From positions 1 through 42,410 of the forward strand of contig NZ_JBEPAK010000024.1 of the NCBI RefSeq assembly GCF_040298565.1: a DNA stretch of 42,410 nt, read 5' to 3'. Origin of the DNA: Kitasatospora sp040298565 (GTDB lineage Bacteria; Actinomycetota; Actinomycetes; Streptomycetales; Streptomycetaceae). Made by a program: the position numbers and the translations under genes. Shown piece after piece: positions 14,937-25,544 of the stretch. How positions within the stretch are numbered: position 1 is the stretch's first letter; each line of letters opens with the position of its first letter. Under the pieces are notes generated by a model. The model did not search any database. It saw only the letters and a list, made by a program, of their open reading frames with translations, and had not been told where the DNA came from.

Positions 14937-16151
14937 TCAGGTCTGCCGGTACGTCGCCAGGAAGCGCCCGATCCGGTTGATCGCCGTCTCCAGGTCGTCG
15001 GCGCGCGGCAGGGTGACGAAGCGGAAGTGGTCCGGGCGGGGCCAGTTGAAGCCGGTGCCCTGGACGACGTGGATCTTCTCGCGCAGCAGCAGGTCCAGCA
15101 CGAACCGCTCGTCGTCGACGATCCGGTGCACCGCCGGGTCGAGCTTCGCGAAGGCGTACAGGGCGCCCTTGGGCTTGACGCAGCTGACGCCGGGGATCTC
15201 GTTGAGCGCCTTGACCGCGATGTCGCGCTGCTCGGTGAGCCGGCCGCCGGGCAGCACCAGGTCGTTGATGGACTGGTGGCCGCCGAGCGCCGCCTGGACG
15301 GCGTACTGGGCGGGCACGTTGGGGCACAGCCGCATGCCGGAGAGCATGGTCAGGCCCTCCAGGTAGTCGGTGGCGTGCTGCTTGGGGCCGGAGACGACCA
15401 GCCAGCCGCTGCGGAAGCCGGCCACCCGGTAGGCCTTGGAGAGGCCGTTGAAGGTGAGGGTGAGCACGTCGTCGGCGAGGGCGGCCAGGCAGTGGTGCTC
15501 GGTGCCGTCGTAGAGGATCTTGTCGTAGATCTCGTCGGCCAGCACCATCAGCTGGTGGCGGCGGGCGAGGTCGAGGATGCCCTCCAGCAGTTCCCTCGGG
15601 TAGACCGCGCCGGTGGGGTTGTTGGGGTTGATGACCACGATCGCCTTGGTGCGGGCGGTGATCTTGGCGGCGATGTCGTCGAGGTCCGGGTACCACTCGG
15701 CCTCCTCGTCGCACAGGTAGTGCACGGCCTTGCCGCCGGCCAGCCGGACCGACGCCGTCCACAGCGGGTAGTCGGGCATCGGCACGAGCACCTCGTCGCC
15801 GTCGTCCACCAGCGCGGTGACGGCCATCTGGATCAGCTCGGAGACGCCGTTGCCGAGGTAGACGTCGTTCACGGTGACGCCCTGGACCCCGCGCTGCTGG
15901 TAGTACTGCACCACCGCGCGCCGGGCCGGCAGGATGCCGCGCGAGTCGCTGTAGCCGTGCGCGGCGGGGAGGTTGCGGATGATGTCCTGGATGATCTCCT
16001 CGGGCGCCTCGAAGCCGAACGGGGCCGGGTTGCCGGTGTTCAGCCGCAGCACGCTGTGCCCGGCCTCCTCCAGGGCGTTGGCCTGGTCGACCACCGGGCC
16101 CCGGATCTCGTAGCACACGTCATTCAGCTTGCTGGACTGCCGAAACTCCAT
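14937..16151 (-). CDS. PLP-dependent aminotransferase, alanine-type (AlaA-like)
   Basis: 404 residues, fold-type I class I/II aminotransferase. Landmarks: LNTGNPAPFGF near the N-terminus, SDSRGILPARRAVVQYY, VINPNNPTGAVYP, DEIYDKILYDG, the PLP lysine in FNGLSKAYRVAGFRSGW, and the arginine in NWPRPDHFRFVTLP. This pattern matches AlaA-type glutamate-pyruvate transaminases used for alanine synthesis. The start is ATG 16151 (MEFRQSSKLNDV), with GGGAGG six bases upstream; the ORF is open 33 codons further but overlaps the divergent HxlR promoter. It is head-to-head with the HxlR gene; the starts are 97 bases apart. Confidence 0.9.
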   Translation of the reverse strand: MEFRQSSKLNDVCYEIRGPVVDQANALEEAGHSVLRLNTGNPAPFGFEAPEEIIQDIIRNLPAAHGYSDSRGILPARRAVVQYYQQRGVQGVTVNDVYLGNGVSELIQMAVTALVDDGDEVLVPMPDYPLWTASVRLAGGKAVHYLCDEEAEWYPDLDDIAAKITARTKAIVVINPNNPTGAVYPRELLEGILDLARRHQLMVLADEIYDKILYDGTEHHCLAALADDVLTLTFNGLSKAYRVAGFRSGWLVVSGPKQHATDYLEGLTMLSGMRLCPNVPAQYAVQAALGGHQSINDLVLPGGRLTEQRDIAVKALNEIPGVSCVKPKGALYAFAKLDPAVHRIVDDERFVLDLLLREKIHVVQGTGFNWPRPDHFRFVTLPRADDLETAINRIGRFLATYRQT

Positions 16152-16213
16152 CTGCGGCCTCCCGACCGTCACCACCGCTCCGTCGCTGCTGCTTTGTTCT
16201 ACCAAGCTGGCAC

Positions 16214-16241
16214 TTGGAAAGTCCAACCTCTTGGCTATGCT
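16214..16241 (+). promoter_or_regulatory. HxlR promoter with operator dyad, probable leaderless start
   Basis: TTGGAA (16214-16219) and TATGCT (16236-16241) are spaced by 16 bases. The -10 ends seven bases before the HxlR ATG, so the transcript may start at or next to the start codon. The -35 overlaps the dyad TTGGA-AAG-TCCAA (16214-16226), a natural autoregulatory operator. The dyad also lies in the leader of the divergent aminotransferase gene. Confidence 0.5.
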
Positions 16242-16248
16242 GATCCAC

Positions 16249-16644
16249 ATGTCACGCCGAAGCTACGACCAGTACTGCGCCGTCGCCCGCGCCCTGGACG
16301 CGGTGGGGGAGCGCTGGAGCCTCCTGATCGTCCGTGAACTCCTCGGCGGGCCGCGCCGCTACACCGACCTCCACGCCGACCTGCCCGGCGTCTCCACCGA
16401 CATCCTCGCCGCCCGGCTCAAGCAGCTGGAGGGCGAGGGGCTCGCCGTCCGCCGCAAGCTGGAGCGGCCGGCCAGCGCGACGGTCTACGAGCTGACCGAA
16501 CGCGGACGCGGACTGCGGCCGGTGATCGAGGCCCTGGGGGAGTGGGGGCTGGGCGCCCTCGGCGAACAGCGGCCCACCGACGCGGTCCGCGAGCACTGGT
16601 ACACGACCGCCGGCGCCGCGCGGGAGGCGGCCGTCACGGGGTGA
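16249..16644 (+). CDS. HxlR-family winged-helix regulator
   Basis: 131 residues. The HxlR pattern is clear: YCAVARALDAVGERWSLLIVRELLGGPRRYTDLHADLPGVSTDILAARLKQLEGEGLAVRRKL, with the Cys near residue 9 that is often conserved and redox-sensitive in the family, then a YELTERGRGLRPVIEALGEWG dimer helix. It is a DNA-binding repressor or activator in the cytosol. The start is ATG 16249; the ORF extends upstream but would cross its own promoter. No Shine-Dalgarno is seen, in keeping with a leaderless message. It is divergent from the aminotransferase gene, which is its obvious candidate target. Confidence 0.85.
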   Translation: MSRRSYDQYCAVARALDAVGERWSLLIVRELLGGPRRYTDLHADLPGVSTDILAARLKQLEGEGLAVRRKLERPASATVYELTERGRGLRPVIEALGEWGLGALGEQRPTDAVREHWYTTAGAAREAAVTG

Positions 16645-16775
16645 ACGGCTCCGGGGAGGGAGGGCGGCGGCAAGGCCCCCGTCGCCGACCGCCGCCCCGG
16701 ACCCAAGGATGGCGCGGACCGGTAAACGGGCACTGGACGCGCGATGAGCGCCGGGCCGCTGCCCGACCCGGCCCT

Positions 16776-16835
16776 GGGTACCCGCCCCCTGGGTACCCGT
16801 CTCCTGCGTACCCGTCTCCTGCGTGCACGGCCCCT
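16776..16835. repeat. Four 15-bp tandem repeats
   Basis: Units 16776-16790, 16791-16805, 16806-16820 and 16821-16835 share the pattern GsGTaCCCGtCtCCT. The first three differ by one to three bases; the fourth is degenerate. They lie 100 bases upstream of the SGNH-hydrolase gene in a 290-base gap with no supported gene. GGGTACCC in the first two units is an 8-bp palindrome. Confidence 0.6.
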
Positions 16836-16934
16836 GCGGGCCGGGCCCCGGCGCACTGGCCCGCCGGGCGCACACGTACGATCGTCGGACCGCGGAGCCA
16901 CCTCGGGGCCGAACTCAGGAGAGCGGAGGCAGCC

Positions 16935-17756
16935 GTGCCCACCACCCACCGCAGCTACGCCAGTTACGTCGCCGTCGGGGACTCCTTCACCGAGGGCATG
17001 TGCGACGAGCTGCTGCCCGACGGCCACTACCGCGGCTGGGCCGACCGGGTCGCCTCGGCGCTCGCCGCCGAGCACGCGCAGCGGGTGGGCCGTGAAGAGC
17101 GGGTGGGGCCGGCGGACGGGGCCTTCCGGTACGCCAACCTCGCCGTCCGCGGCAAACTCATCGGCCAGATCCACGACGAGCAGCTCGCCCCCGCCGCCGC
17201 CATGGGCGCCGACCTGGTCACCCTGGCCGGCGGCTTCAACGACGTGCTGCGTCCGGGCTGCGACATCGCCCGGGTCGAGCGGCTGCTCGGCCGCTGCGCC
17301 ACCGGCCTGCGCGCCACCGGCGCCACCGTCGTCCTGTTCACCAGCACCGATCCCACCCGCCGACTGGCGGGCAGCGCCCGGCTGCTCCCCGCCATCCTGC
17401 GGATGAAGGCCTTCGTGCAGGAACTCGGGCAGCAGGACGGCATCACCGTGGTCGACCTCTTCTCGGCGCCCTGCTTCGACGACCGCCGGCTCTGGGCCGA
17501 GGACCGCCTGCACCTGTCCCCGGAGGGCCACCGCCGGGTCGCCGAGGGCGTGCTCGAAGCCCTCGGCCGCCCCGCCGCCTTCGACTGGCGCGCCCCGATG
17601 CCCGCCGCCACCCCGCCCGGCCGCGCCGAGAAGCTGCGCTCCGACGCCCGCTGGCTGCGCACCCACCTCGGCCCGTGGATCGGCCGCCGCCTGACCGGCC
17701 GCTCCTCCGGCGACGGCCGCCCGCCGAAGCGGCCCGAGCTGCTGCCGTACCGCTAG
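16935..17756 (+). CDS. SGNH/GDSL-family hydrolase (cytosolic)
   Basis: 273 residues without a signal peptide. Block I is YVAVGDSFTEGM (nucleophile Ser), the block with Gly/Asn is TLAGGFNDVLRP, and block V is EDRLHLSPEGHRRVAEG with the Asp-His pair. The C-terminus is Arg/Pro-rich. It is a candidate esterase or acyl-transferring enzyme of unknown substrate. The start is GTG 16935 with GGAGG six bases before it. The same frame is open for about 130 codons upstream but reads into the HxlR gene region and tandem repeats, so that part is not counted. A CCGCCGGT octamer is repeated just after the stop. Confidence 0.85.
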   Translation: MPTTHRSYASYVAVGDSFTEGMCDELLPDGHYRGWADRVASALAAEHAQRVGREERVGPADGAFRYANLAVRGKLIGQIHDEQLAPAAAMGADLVTLAGGFNDVLRPGCDIARVERLLGRCATGLRATGATVVLFTSTDPTRRLAGSARLLPAILRMKAFVQELGQQDGITVVDLFSAPCFDDRRLWAEDRLHLSPEGHRRVAEGVLEALGRPAAFDWRAPMPAATPPGRAEKLRSDARWLRTHLGPWIGRRLTGRSSGDGRPPKRPELLPYR

Positions 17757-17818
17757 TCCGCCGGTCCGCCGGTCCGCCGGCCTCCTGGATCCGCCGGCCC
17801 CCTCGGCCCGCCGACGCG

Positions 17819-18481
17819 CTACTGGTCCTCGGCCGGGCTGTCCCCGTCCAGCACCAGGCTCGCCATCCGGGAATGGGTGGTCCAGCCCAGCGCGGTGTAG
17901 AGCGCCTGCCCGTCCGCCGTGCCGACCAGCACGCCGGTGCGGGCGCCGGCCCCGTACGCGGTGGCCTGGAGGGACCGCATCACCACCGAGCCCAGGCCCC
18001 GGCGGCGGTGGTCGGGGTCCGTCACGATCTGGTCCGGTACGGCCACCGGGCCGGCCAGTCCCGCCTGGCCCCGGGCAGCCGGCCGGCCGTCCTCGGTGCG
18101 CACCAGTGCGCGCACGACCCCGCCCCTGGTCCAGGTGGTCAGGGTGTAGCCGGGCGGGAGCCCGGGCTGCTCCGGAGCGAGCGGGACGGTCATCAGGAAG
18201 CCCGTCACGTCCAGCCGCCAGCGCGGGCCCAGCCAGGGGCGCACGGTGGCGTCATCGGCGAACAGCTTCAGCCAGGTGGTGGGCGCGGTGATGCCCTCGG
18301 CGAGCTTGCGGACCTCGGCCTCGGTCGGCTCGGGCACCACGTGCCGGGCCACCTCCCCGGTCGGCGCGCCCACGTCGATGCTCCAGCCCCAGGGCTGCTC
18401 CACCGGATCGGCGGCGCCCCGGGAGACGATCCAGCCGCTGATCCACATCCGGACCAGCTCGGTGATGCTCGGCTGCGACAT
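17819..18481 (-). CDS. GNAT-family N-acetyltransferase
   Basis: 220 residues. The C-terminal half is a GNAT core with the acetyl-CoA loop in IVTDPDHRRRGLGSVVMRSLQATAYGAGARTGVLVGTADGQALYTALGWTTHSRM, including R-R-R-G-L-G-S and the late ALY.LGW strand. The N-terminal 110 residues are less typical and probably form the acceptor side. The substrate is unknown. The start is ATG 18481, with GGAGGAGGGG just upstream. It is divergent from the pentapeptide-repeat gene; the gap carries the 8-bp palindrome TTACGTAA at 18495-18502, which could be part of a shared operator. Confidence 0.85.
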   Translation of the reverse strand: MSQPSITELVRMWISGWIVSRGAADPVEQPWGWSIDVGAPTGEVARHVVPEPTEAEVRKLAEGITAPTTWLKLFADDATVRPWLGPRWRLDVTGFLMTVPLAPEQPGLPPGYTLTTWTRGGVVRALVRTEDGRPAARGQAGLAGPVAVPDQIVTDPDHRRRGLGSVVMRSLQATAYGAGARTGVLVGTADGQALYTALGWTTHSRMASLVLDGDSPAEDQ

Positions 18482-18611
18482 CGCCCCTCCTCCGTTACGT
18501 AATGGTCACACTGCCTCTGCGCACCTTACCGAGGTGAGGGTGCTCCTGCCCAGTAGGATTTCTGGTCCACGGCGCCGGAGCGGCGCCCGGCAGGTGGAAG
18601 GAACCCGGAAC

Positions 18612-19541
18612 GTGCGCGAGACCGAGTCGCCGCAGGACCCGACGGCGGCCGCGCCGACCCCGCTGAACTCCGACTGCCGAAGCTGCTTCGGGCTCTGCTG
18701 CGTCGCCCTGCCCTTCGCCGCCACCGCCGACTTCGCCGTCGACAAGGCCGCCGGCACCCCCTGCCGCAACCTGCGGACCGACTTCAGCTGCGGCATCCAC
18801 GCCCGGCTGCGCGACAGCGGCTTCCAGGGCTGCACCGTCTACGACTGCTTCGGCGCCGGGCAGCGGGTCTCCCAGGTCACCTTCGGCGGGGTCAGCTGGC
18901 GCGAGGAGCCGGCCGCCGCCCGGTCGATGTTCGACGTGTTCCCGATCGTGCGGCAGCTCCACGAACTGCTCTGGTACCTCACCGAGGCACTCACCTTCGA
19001 GCCCGCCCGCTCCGTCCACGCCGAACTGCGGCAGGCCCTGGAGGAGACCGACCGGCTGGCCGGCGGCACCCCCGAGGAGATCCTCGCCGTCGACGTGCCC
19101 GCCCACCGCCGGCGGGTCAGCGAGCTGCTGCTGCGCGCCGGCGAACTCGTCCGCGAAGCCGTCCCCCGCCGTCGCGAGCACCGCGGCGCCGACCTCTTCG
19201 GGGCCCGCCTGCGCGGCGCCGACCTGCGCGGCGCCAACCTGCGCGGCGCCCTGCTGGTCGCCGCCGACCTCTCCGGCGCCGACCTGCGCCTCGCCGACCT
19301 GATCGGTGCCGACCTGCGGGACGCCGACCTCACCGGCGCCGACCTCACCTCGGCGCTCTTCCTCACCCAGGCCCAGCTCAACGCCGCCCGCGGCGACGCC
19401 TCCACCCTCCTGCCGCCCACCCTCACCCGCCCCGCCCACTGGCCGGAGACCGCCGCCCCGGCGGCCCCCGCCGCCCCGCGCAAGCCGCGCGGAACGGGCC
19501 GGCCCCACGGCCCCCGACCGGCCCGGGGGCGCCGTCGCTAG
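18612..19541 (+). CDS. Cys-rich N-terminus plus pentapeptide-repeat protein
   Basis: 309 residues. Part 1 (about 20-90) is cysteine-rich (DCRSCFGLCC, PCRNL, SCGIH, GCTVYDC) and looks like a metal- or cluster-binding module of the YkgJ-like kind. Part 2 (about 100-190) is helical. Part 3 (about 194-255) holds roughly 12 pentapeptide repeats of the A-D-L-x-G form (GADLRGANLRG), which fold into a right-handed beta-helix. A basic Pro/Ala tail follows. Some pentapeptide proteins mimic DNA and protect gyrase; nothing here shows that role. The start is GTG 18612, after GGAAGGA. Downstream is 234 bases without a gene. Confidence 0.8.
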   Translation: MRETESPQDPTAAAPTPLNSDCRSCFGLCCVALPFAATADFAVDKAAGTPCRNLRTDFSCGIHARLRDSGFQGCTVYDCFGAGQRVSQVTFGGVSWREEPAAARSMFDVFPIVRQLHELLWYLTEALTFEPARSVHAELRQALEETDRLAGGTPEEILAVDVPAHRRRVSELLLRAGELVREAVPRRREHRGADLFGARLRGADLRGANLRGALLVAADLSGADLRLADLIGADLRDADLTGADLTSALFLTQAQLNAARGDASTLLPPTLTRPAHWPETAAPAAPAAPRKPRGTGRPHGPRPARGRRR

Positions 19542-19775
19542 CCGTGTCGATCCGCAGGGGTTCGCGCGGGTGATCGGAGCGGGTGATCGGGGCCGGCCTC
19601 CGGAGCCCGCCGTGTGCGGCTCTCCCCGGCCTGAGTGCCGAATGCCTCCGGCCGTTCTGGAACGCCTGCTCGGCAGCAGCTCGTGCGCGTCGAGGGCCGG
19701 GCCGCAGGCGCCGGGGGGCCGCGAGGCCGCGAAGCCGGCCCGGCGCTCCTGACCTGCGTCGTCGCTCGATCCGCG

Positions 19776-20708
19776 TCAGGCGTCGATACGAAGCCAGGTG
19801 TCGCCGGCACGAAGCCACAGAGAGCCGTCACGCCCCTGCCCGCAGTGCATGACCACGCGGCCGGGAACTCGGATCTTTCGCCGGTCGGTCACGCTCCAGC
19901 CAGTGCCGACCAGCTCGGCCCGGACCACCTCGATCGACCGACGGTTGTGATCGCGCTTGGTCAGGACCGCACGACTGCCGCGCACGGCGAACCCGTCCGG
20001 GGCGGCCACGGGGCTGCGCCAGCTGGTCACCTCATCCGTGGAGGGCGTGATCCGTGTCAGGAACGTGCCCCCACGGCTTGTGCCGGAGTACCAGACCAGC
20101 CACACGCGGTCTCCTTCGGTGGCGGAGGTGCAGCCTTCCAAGGGCGCATCAGGAAGTCGGCCTCCCGGCACCCACGTCGCCTGGCCGTCGGCACTCCAGC
20201 CGGCAAGGCCCGCTGCCGACTCCGGGTGGCCACCGTAGATCCCTTCGTCACCGTAGGCCGTCCAGATCGACCCACCACGATCGGTCGTCAGAACGGGTAT
20301 GTCGTCACCGATGCAGAAGCTGCTCTCCTGGTGGTCCTCTGGGGATCGCACGACGGCGTTCGGAGGCCAAAGCCCCGCGTCATCCCTGAACGTGCGACCG
20401 CTCGCCATGAGAAGGCGCGAACCAGGGAGGAGCGCGATGTGACTGGGGTGTTCCGGTATGTCCGTCACCAGTCGGCGCTCCACCGATCCGTCCGTCCGGC
20501 GGGTCACCAGCACCCCGTCGAACGGGAGGTCGGGCCTCCATCCGACCCAGCCCTTGACGTGGCGGCTTCGGCGGAGGTGTCGTCGATGCACCAGCAGAAC
20601 AGCGAGCTCTCCTGTGGGCCCGGCCGTCCACCACAGCGGGCGCCACCCTGCCCAACGATCGGCAGCGGGCAGCCTCCAGACCTTCTGCAGTTCACTGACC
20701 GTCGGCAC
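19776..20708 (-). CDS. Hypothetical protein, possibly beta-propeller
   Basis: 310 residues, not confidently recognised. It has recurrent Trp/Gly-rich strands and a SIWTAYGDEGIYG motif; similar DEG(I/V) motifs occur in uncharacterised actinobacterial proteins thought to form propellers. There is no signal peptide and there are no membrane helices. The start is GTG 20708 with GAGGGGG six bases upstream. Base composition differs from the neighbours: codons such as CTT, CGT, GGT, ACA and AGG are frequent, and third-position GC is lower, which suggests later acquisition. It is convergent with the pentapeptide gene and follows the TetR gene on the same strand, with a hairpin between. Confidence 0.7.
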   Translation of the reverse strand: MPTVSELQKVWRLPAADRWAGWRPLWWTAGPTGELAVLLVHRRHLRRSRHVKGWVGWRPDLPFDGVLVTRRTDGSVERRLVTDIPEHPSHIALLPGSRLLMASGRTFRDDAGLWPPNAVVRSPEDHQESSFCIGDDIPVLTTDRGGSIWTAYGDEGIYGGHPESAAGLAGWSADGQATWVPGGRLPDAPLEGCTSATEGDRVWLVWYSGTSRGGTFLTRITPSTDEVTSWRSPVAAPDGFAVRGSRAVLTKRDHNRRSIEVVRAELVGTGWSVTDRRKIRVPGRVVMHCGQGRDGSLWLRAGDTWLRIDA

Positions 20709-20778
20709 CGCAGCCCCCTCGCGATCGCAGCACCCGGATGCCGGTGCTGTCGAGGGGAGTGTAGGGGCGCCGCCACCG

Positions 20779-20806
20779 GCCCCCGGTCGGTGACCGGCCC
20801 GGGGGC
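20779..20806 (-). terminator. Hairpin after the TetR gene
   Basis: GCCCCCGG (20779-20786) pairs with CCGGGGGC (20799-20806) around 12 bases. It touches the TetR stop codon and lies 70 bases before the hypothetical gene, so it may separate the two transcripts. Confidence 0.55.
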
Positions 20807-21439
20807 TCAGGCGCCGGCGTAGCCCCGGGTCAGCAGGTCGAAGGCGCGGTCGGCGGCGGCGACCGCCTCGGGGTGGAGCTCGTCGGCGGTGCGGCCGTCG
20901 TGGTGGATGCGGTGCCAGGTGCGCAGGGCGAGGACGCGCTGGGTGGCGGTGACCTGGGCGGCGAGCAGGGGAGCGGTGAGCTCGTGGGGCGGGGCGAGGT
21001 CGGGGTCCTCGCGCAGGGCGTCGGCGAGGGACTGTTCGGCGCGGGCGGTGTAGGCGCCGACCCGGGCGGCCAGGCTCGGGGTGCCGTACACCAGGCCGGT
21101 GAAGGCCAGGACCTGGGGGTGGTCGTTGAGGCCGGTGACCGGGTCGCGCCGGGCCAGGCCGTCCAGGAAGTCCCGGCGCAGGGCGTCGAGCGCCGACTCG
21201 TCGGCGCCACGGCCCCGGACCACGTCGGCGGCCTGGTCCTGGTGGTCGGCGAAGCGGTGGACGACCAGGTCCTCCTTGCTGGGGAAGTAGCTGAACAGGG
21301 TCGGCTTGGAGACCTCGGCGGCGGCCGCGACGTCCGCCACCGACACCTGGTCGAAGCCGTGCTCCAGGAACAGCGCGATGGCCGCCTCGGAGATCGCCCG
21401 CCGCGTCCGCTCCTTCTTGCGCTCCCGCAGTCCACTCAT
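20807..21439 (-). CDS. TetR/AcrR-family regulator
   Basis: 210 residues. The N-terminal HTH is typical: RERKKERTRRAISEAAIALFLEHGF, VSVADVAAAAEVSKPTLFSYFPSKEDLV. The C-terminal ligand and dimer domain is helical and unspecific. The start is ATG 21439 (MSGLRERKK). No Shine-Dalgarno is visible, but a TAGCCT -10-like hexamer ends seven bases before the ATG, so a leaderless message is likely. The target is not evident: the neighbours are the APH-like kinase gene upstream (same strand, 207 bases) and the hypothetical gene downstream. Confidence 0.88.
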   Translation of the reverse strand: MSGLRERKKERTRRAISEAAIALFLEHGFDQVSVADVAAAAEVSKPTLFSYFPSKEDLVVHRFADHQDQAADVVRGRGADESALDALRRDFLDGLARRDPVTGLNDHPQVLAFTGLVYGTPSLAARVGAYTARAEQSLADALREDPDLAPPHELTAPLLAAQVTATQRVLALRTWHRIHHDGRTADELHPEAVAAADRAFDLLTRGYAGA

Positions 21440-21646
21440 GCGGACCAGGCTAGCAGCCGGAGTTGACCGGGGCAGGTTTCTGACCTGGTTCGGCATCGTC
21501 GGCAGTGGGAAGAGGTGGGCGCCCGAGCGCGAGGACGGTCAAGCATTCCAACGGCCTGGCCGACCCGTGCCGTTGGCGGCGCGAGCGGGACCGGGGGCGA
21601 CCCGGTGCGGGAGGGCCCGCGGAGCCGGCGTCCGGGCAGCCGCCGG

Positions 21647-22546
21647 TCACCTGCCGCGATCGGCGAGGACCTCGCGGACGACGTACCGGGCGTTGGCCGT
21701 GCGGGCCTGGTCGGTGTGCCGGTAGTAGGGGATCGTCACCAGGGCGATGGAGAAGGCCCAGGCGCGGGCGCGGGCCCACATCGCGTCGTCCACGTGCAGG
21801 GCGGCCCGGAAGGCGGGGCGGGCGGAGGCCGGGAGCAGGTACCAGGCGGCGATCAGGTCGGCGGTGGGGTCGCCGACGCCCATCAGGGCGAAGTCGAGGA
21901 CGGCGGCGAGCCGGCCGGTTCTGGAGAGCAGCAGGTTGCCCGGGGTGAGGTCGCCGTGCATCCAGACCGGCGGGCCGTCGTACTCGGGGAGCCGGAGGGC
22001 CTTGTCCCACAGGGCGGTTGCGGCCGCGGTGTCGATGGTTCCGGCGAGCTGGGCGATCGCGGCGCGGGTGGCGCCGTCCCGGGAGGCGAGCGGGACGCTG
22101 CGGGGCCCGACCGGGGCGCCCGACGGGTCGACCGCGCGCAGGGCGTTGACGAAGCCGGCCAGGTCGCGGGCCAGCGATCCGGGGGCGGCGAGGGCGCCGA
22201 CCGCCGGGTTCACGCCGTCGAGCCAGCGCAGCACCGACCACTCCCACGGGTAGCCCGCGGCGGGGCGGCCGACGGCGACCGGTACGGGCACGGGCAGCGG
22301 GAGCCGTGGTGCCAGCCCGGGCAGCCACCGGTGTTCCCGGCGGACGTCCCCGGCCGCCCACTCCACCCGGGGCAGCCGGACGGCGAGTTCGGGCCCGAGC
22401 CGGAACATCGCGTTGTCCGCCCCGGCGGACCCGACCGGGGTGACGGGAAGGCCCACCCACTCGGGGAACTGGGCGGAGACCAACCGCCGTACCAGGGCCG
22501 CGTCGACGACCGGTTCCTCGGGGTGCATCCGGGCGGCAGCGCACAT
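21647..22546 (-). CDS. Aminoglycoside phosphotransferase (APH)-fold kinase
   Basis: 299 residues, protein-kinase-like APH fold. Catalytic loop VWMHGDLTPGNLLL (HGD....N) and metal loop VLDFALMGVGDPTADL are intact. The N-lobe has VGSAGADNAMFRLGPELAVRLPR, with the ATP-binding Arg/Lys strand. Such proteins phosphorylate small molecules; some give aminoglycoside or macrolide resistance, others are housekeeping. The substrate cannot be told. The start is ATG 22546, chosen because TACGCT (-10-like) lies seven bases upstream; a second ATG six codons later is possible. It is divergent from tex. Confidence 0.85.
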   Translation of the reverse strand: MCAAARMHPEEPVVDAALVRRLVSAQFPEWVGLPVTPVGSAGADNAMFRLGPELAVRLPRVEWAAGDVRREHRWLPGLAPRLPLPVPVPVAVGRPAAGYPWEWSVLRWLDGVNPAVGALAAPGSLARDLAGFVNALRAVDPSGAPVGPRSVPLASRDGATRAAIAQLAGTIDTAAATALWDKALRLPEYDGPPVWMHGDLTPGNLLLSRTGRLAAVLDFALMGVGDPTADLIAAWYLLPASARPAFRAALHVDDAMWARARAWAFSIALVTIPYYRHTDQARTANARYVVREVLADRGR

Positions 22547-22902
22547 GCCCGGCAGCGTACAGCGCGGGCCTCCGGCCTTCAGCCGGAATCCCGGAACTAC
22601 CGGGCCCGATGACGTGAGGAAATGGTGTCCGGGCGGCAGACGGGCGGGGGACGGGCGGCAGACGCACGGCGGACACGCGGCAGACACGCGGCGAGTGCGC
22701 CCCGCGGTGGCCAGGGCGGCGGAGCGGCCCGCTCCCGCCGGCGTGACCCGAACCCTCCAACTGGGCCCCGCTCGCGCCGGGTTGGGAGCGCCGCCGGGCC
22801 GCGCCACGCCCGCTGCCCCGGGTGCGGCCGGGTGCCGTCACCGGTACCTGCCAGAATGCAGGGCGTACGGCGAAAGCACTGAAGGAGAAGGTGACCGGCT
22901 TC
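22547..22902. other. Intergenic region between the APH kinase and tex
   Basis: No gene is supported over these 356 bases. A small hairpin (TCCGGC-CTTCA-GCCGGA, about 22569-22585) and a run of GCGGCAGAC-like repeats (22630-22690) are the only structure seen. The tex promoter should lie in the second half, but I found no convincing -35/-10 pair. Confidence 0.4.
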
Positions 22903-25356
<2,454 letters not shown>

Positions 25357-25365
<9 letters not shown>

Positions 25366-25468
25366 GCGGACGGTGTTGAGCAGCCGGGGGTGAGCAGCCG
25401 GCGCTGAGCGGCCACCGTTGAGCGGTCGGCGCTGAGCGGACGGCGCTGAGCGGACGGCGCTGAGCGGG
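25357..25468. repeat. Minisatellite of eight 14-bp units over the tex stop codon
   Basis: Units begin at 25357, 25371, 25385, 25399, 25413, 25427, 25441 and 25455, with consensus CGGCGCTGAGCGGa. Units 1, 6 and 7 are identical; 4 and 8 differ by one base; 2, 3 and 5 are divergent. A partial ninth unit follows. The tex TGA is inside unit 1. The head-to-tail layout with identical neighbours suggests slippage and length variation between strains. Because 14 is not a multiple of 3, only the position of the stop protects the tex reading frame. Confidence 0.85.
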
Positions 25469-25488
25469 CGGTAGCGGCGGTGGCCGAC

Positions 25489-25535
25489 ACGGCCGGGGCC
25501 GGTGGGTGCGGGATGCGCCCACCGGCCCCGGCCGT
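25489..25535. terminator. 18-bp perfect hairpin between convergent tex and SHOCT genes
   Basis: Arms 25489-25506 and 25518-25535 are exactly complementary over 18 bp with an 11-base loop. It lies just after the 14-bp repeats and ten bases before the stop of the convergent gene, so it is likely to act in both directions. Confidence 0.85.
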
Positions 25536-25544
25536 CGCGTCCGG

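Noticed and set aside
16542..16934. Upstream extension of the SGNH hydrolase frame with Pro/Gly/Tyr repeats
   Set aside because: The first part overlaps the HxlR gene, and GTG 16935 has a well-placed GGAGG; kept only as an open point.
17757..17818. CCGCCGGT octamer repeats as a terminator
   Set aside because: The units are direct, not inverted; no stable stem could be drawn between the convergent SGNH and GNAT genes.
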